Assembly (NCBI GenBank): GCA_964353935.1
Contig: CAYGXL010000024.1
Location: 1 to 24,178 of the forward strand
Length of the DNA stretch: 24,178 bases
Source of the DNA: JAOUJD01 sp964353935
GTDB lineage: Bacteria > Pseudomonadota > Gammaproteobacteria > Burkholderiales > Burkholderiaceae_F
Direction: 5' to 3'
The notes below the pieces were generated by a model, which worked only from the letters and a program-made list of their open reading frames with translations, had not been told where the DNA came from and ran no database searches. The translations under genes were made by a program, and so were the position numbers. Within the stretch, counting starts at the first letter, position 1, and every line of letters starts with the position of its first letter. Below, in pieces: positions 23,331 through 24,178 of the stretch.

Positions 23331-24178
23331 AGCCGTTCACCGACTGGTTCCGCCGCGGCGGGCGGCGCCGCGAATTCGATCCGGCCGGGTCGATGATGGC
23401 GTTCGCCGGTCTCGGCACGGGCGGGAGCGCATCGGCCGCGCGCACCTCGCTGCCCGGCGTGGACCGGGCACTCGTCGGCGTCGTGCTGGCCCTGATCATG
23501 CTCGGCACGGTGATGGTGTACTCGGCGTCGATCGCGCTCGCCGACTCGCCCCGCTACAACGTCGCGCCGACGCACTTCGTCGCGCGCCACGTGCTCTCGC
23601 TCGGCATCGCATTCTGCGCGGCGGCGATCGCGTTCCAGGTGCCGATGGCCACCTGGCAGCGCCTGGCACCATGGATCTTCGCGGGAGCGATGGTGCTGCT
23701 GGTGCTGGTGCTGATCCCGGGCGTGGGCAAGGGCGTCAACGGAGCGCGTCGCTGGGTGCCGCTCGGCTTCCTGAACCTGCAGCCATCCGAACTGATGAAG
23801 GTCGCCTGCGTCCTGTACGCGGCGAACTTCACGGTCCGCAAGCAGGACTACATGCACCACTTCGGCAAGGGCTTCCTGCCGATGGCCGTCGTGATGGCGA
23901 TGATCGGCGCGCTGCTGCTGCTCCAGCCCGACCTCGGTGCCTTCGGCGTGATCGTCGCCATCGCGATGGGGATCCTGTTCCTCGGCGGCGTCAACGGCAA
24001 GCTGTTCGCCGGCATCACGGTCGTGCTGGGACACGTCGACGAGCTGCCGCTGGGACTCGAGAAAATCCTCGTCCTTGGCCGATGCGCCAAGACCGTCGCC
24101 GACCGGGGCGTCTTCGTTCCGGGCTGCCCGCCTCACCACACGGCGATCGAAAAGGCAGCCTGTGAGGTCGCCGGAATC
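23324..24178 (+). CDS. ftsW: FtsW septal glycosyltransferase, 5' part, with aberrant 3' end
   Basis: SEDS-family lipid II polymerase working with FtsI. The GTG start overlaps the murD stop by 7 bases, with GGAGG 10 bases upstream. Residues 1-45 are a cytoplasmic tail; membrane helices follow from about residue 47. Family motifs GVGKGVNGARRWVPLG (133-148), QPSELMKV (153-160), LLLLQPDLGAF (197-207) and GILFLGGVN (216-224) are clear. The frame stays open to the window edge, so the gene is partial, but from about residue 233 the hydrophobic FtsW helices are replaced by a soluble, Cys-containing sequence. Up to about 24025 the identity is firm. Confidence 0.9.
   Translation, partial: MLKPFTDWFRRGGRRREFDPAGSMMAFAGLGTGGSASAARTSLPGVDRALVGVVLALIMLGTVMVYSASIALADSPRYNVAPTHFVARHVLSLGIAFCAAAIAFQVPMATWQRLAPWIFAGAMVLLVLVLIPGVGKGVNGARRWVPLGFLNLQPSELMKVACVLYAANFTVRKQDYMHHFGKGFLPMAVVMAMIGALLLLQPDLGAFGVIVAIAMGILFLGGVNGKLFAGITVVLGHVDELPLGLEKILVLGRCAKTVADRGVFVPGCPPHHTAIEKAACEVAGI
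24032..24178 (+). other. Non-FtsW sequence fused in frame at the window end
   Basis: About 49 codons (HVDELPLGLEK onward) that do not fit FtsW, which should continue with further membrane helices and the large periplasmic loop. The segment holds three cysteines, including VPGCPP, a motif of the kind found in some iron-sulfur proteins, and looks like the end of a soluble metalloprotein. I cannot name the family. A contig-edge misassembly is the simplest explanation; a true rearrangement is possible. Confidence 0.6.

Overview
The window is high-GC bacterial DNA that reads as a betaproteobacterium. Three things point there: the RNase P RNA (13363-13680) carries the class A core seen in Burkholderia-like genomes; it lies directly upstream of the mraZ-led division and cell-wall (dcw) cluster; and MurE carries the meso-diaminopimelate signature of Gram-negative bacteria. 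A finer placement is not supportable from the sequence alone.

Left part (1-7417). A strong hairpin is followed by a small hypothetical gene on the minus strand (75-503), then fliA (sigma-28, 813-1580, plus strand) converging on a short flgM-like anti-sigma gene (1685-1891, minus strand) that has a sigma-28-like promoter. Next comes a three-gene plus-strand unit: a 1421-residue soluble histidine kinase with nine PAS domains and a HisKA_2 core (2070-6335), a response regulator with an ANTAR RNA-binding output domain (6388-6993), and a small two-helix membrane protein with a zinc ribbon (7010-7417). Such a kinase/ANTAR pair would act by transcription antitermination rather than DNA binding.

Middle part (7424-13296). 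A membrane-tethered HisKA histidine kinase (minus strand) is divergent from a REC-PAS-GGDEF-EAL cyclic-di-GMP protein (plus strand). That gene converges on an overlapping minus-strand pair, a NarL/FixJ-type regulator and a hybrid REC-HisKA_3 kinase. With fliA/flgM this makes a dense signalling block that plausibly concerns motility and life-style switching, but no target gene is visible here.

Right part (13355-24178). rnpB is followed by an AT-rich spacer, a sigma-70-like promoter and three 10-bp-spaced MraZ boxes. Then comes mraZ-rsmH-ftsL-ftsI-murE-(repeat)-murF-mraY-murD-ftsW, all on the plus strand and mostly joined by GTGA or ATGA stop/start overlaps, so it should be one translationally coupled operon for peptidoglycan precursor synthesis and septation.

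Three oddities stand out. A 60-bp tandem repeat sits exactly inside the murE/murF stop-start junction and reads as a 61-codon ORF overlapping both genes; a diverged copy of the same element forms the N-terminus of MurD. The ftsW reading frame turns into unrelated Cys-containing sequence about 150 bases before the window end, which looks like an assembly chimera or a rearrangement. The GGDEF domain has about 33 extra residues between its RxxD motif and its active site.
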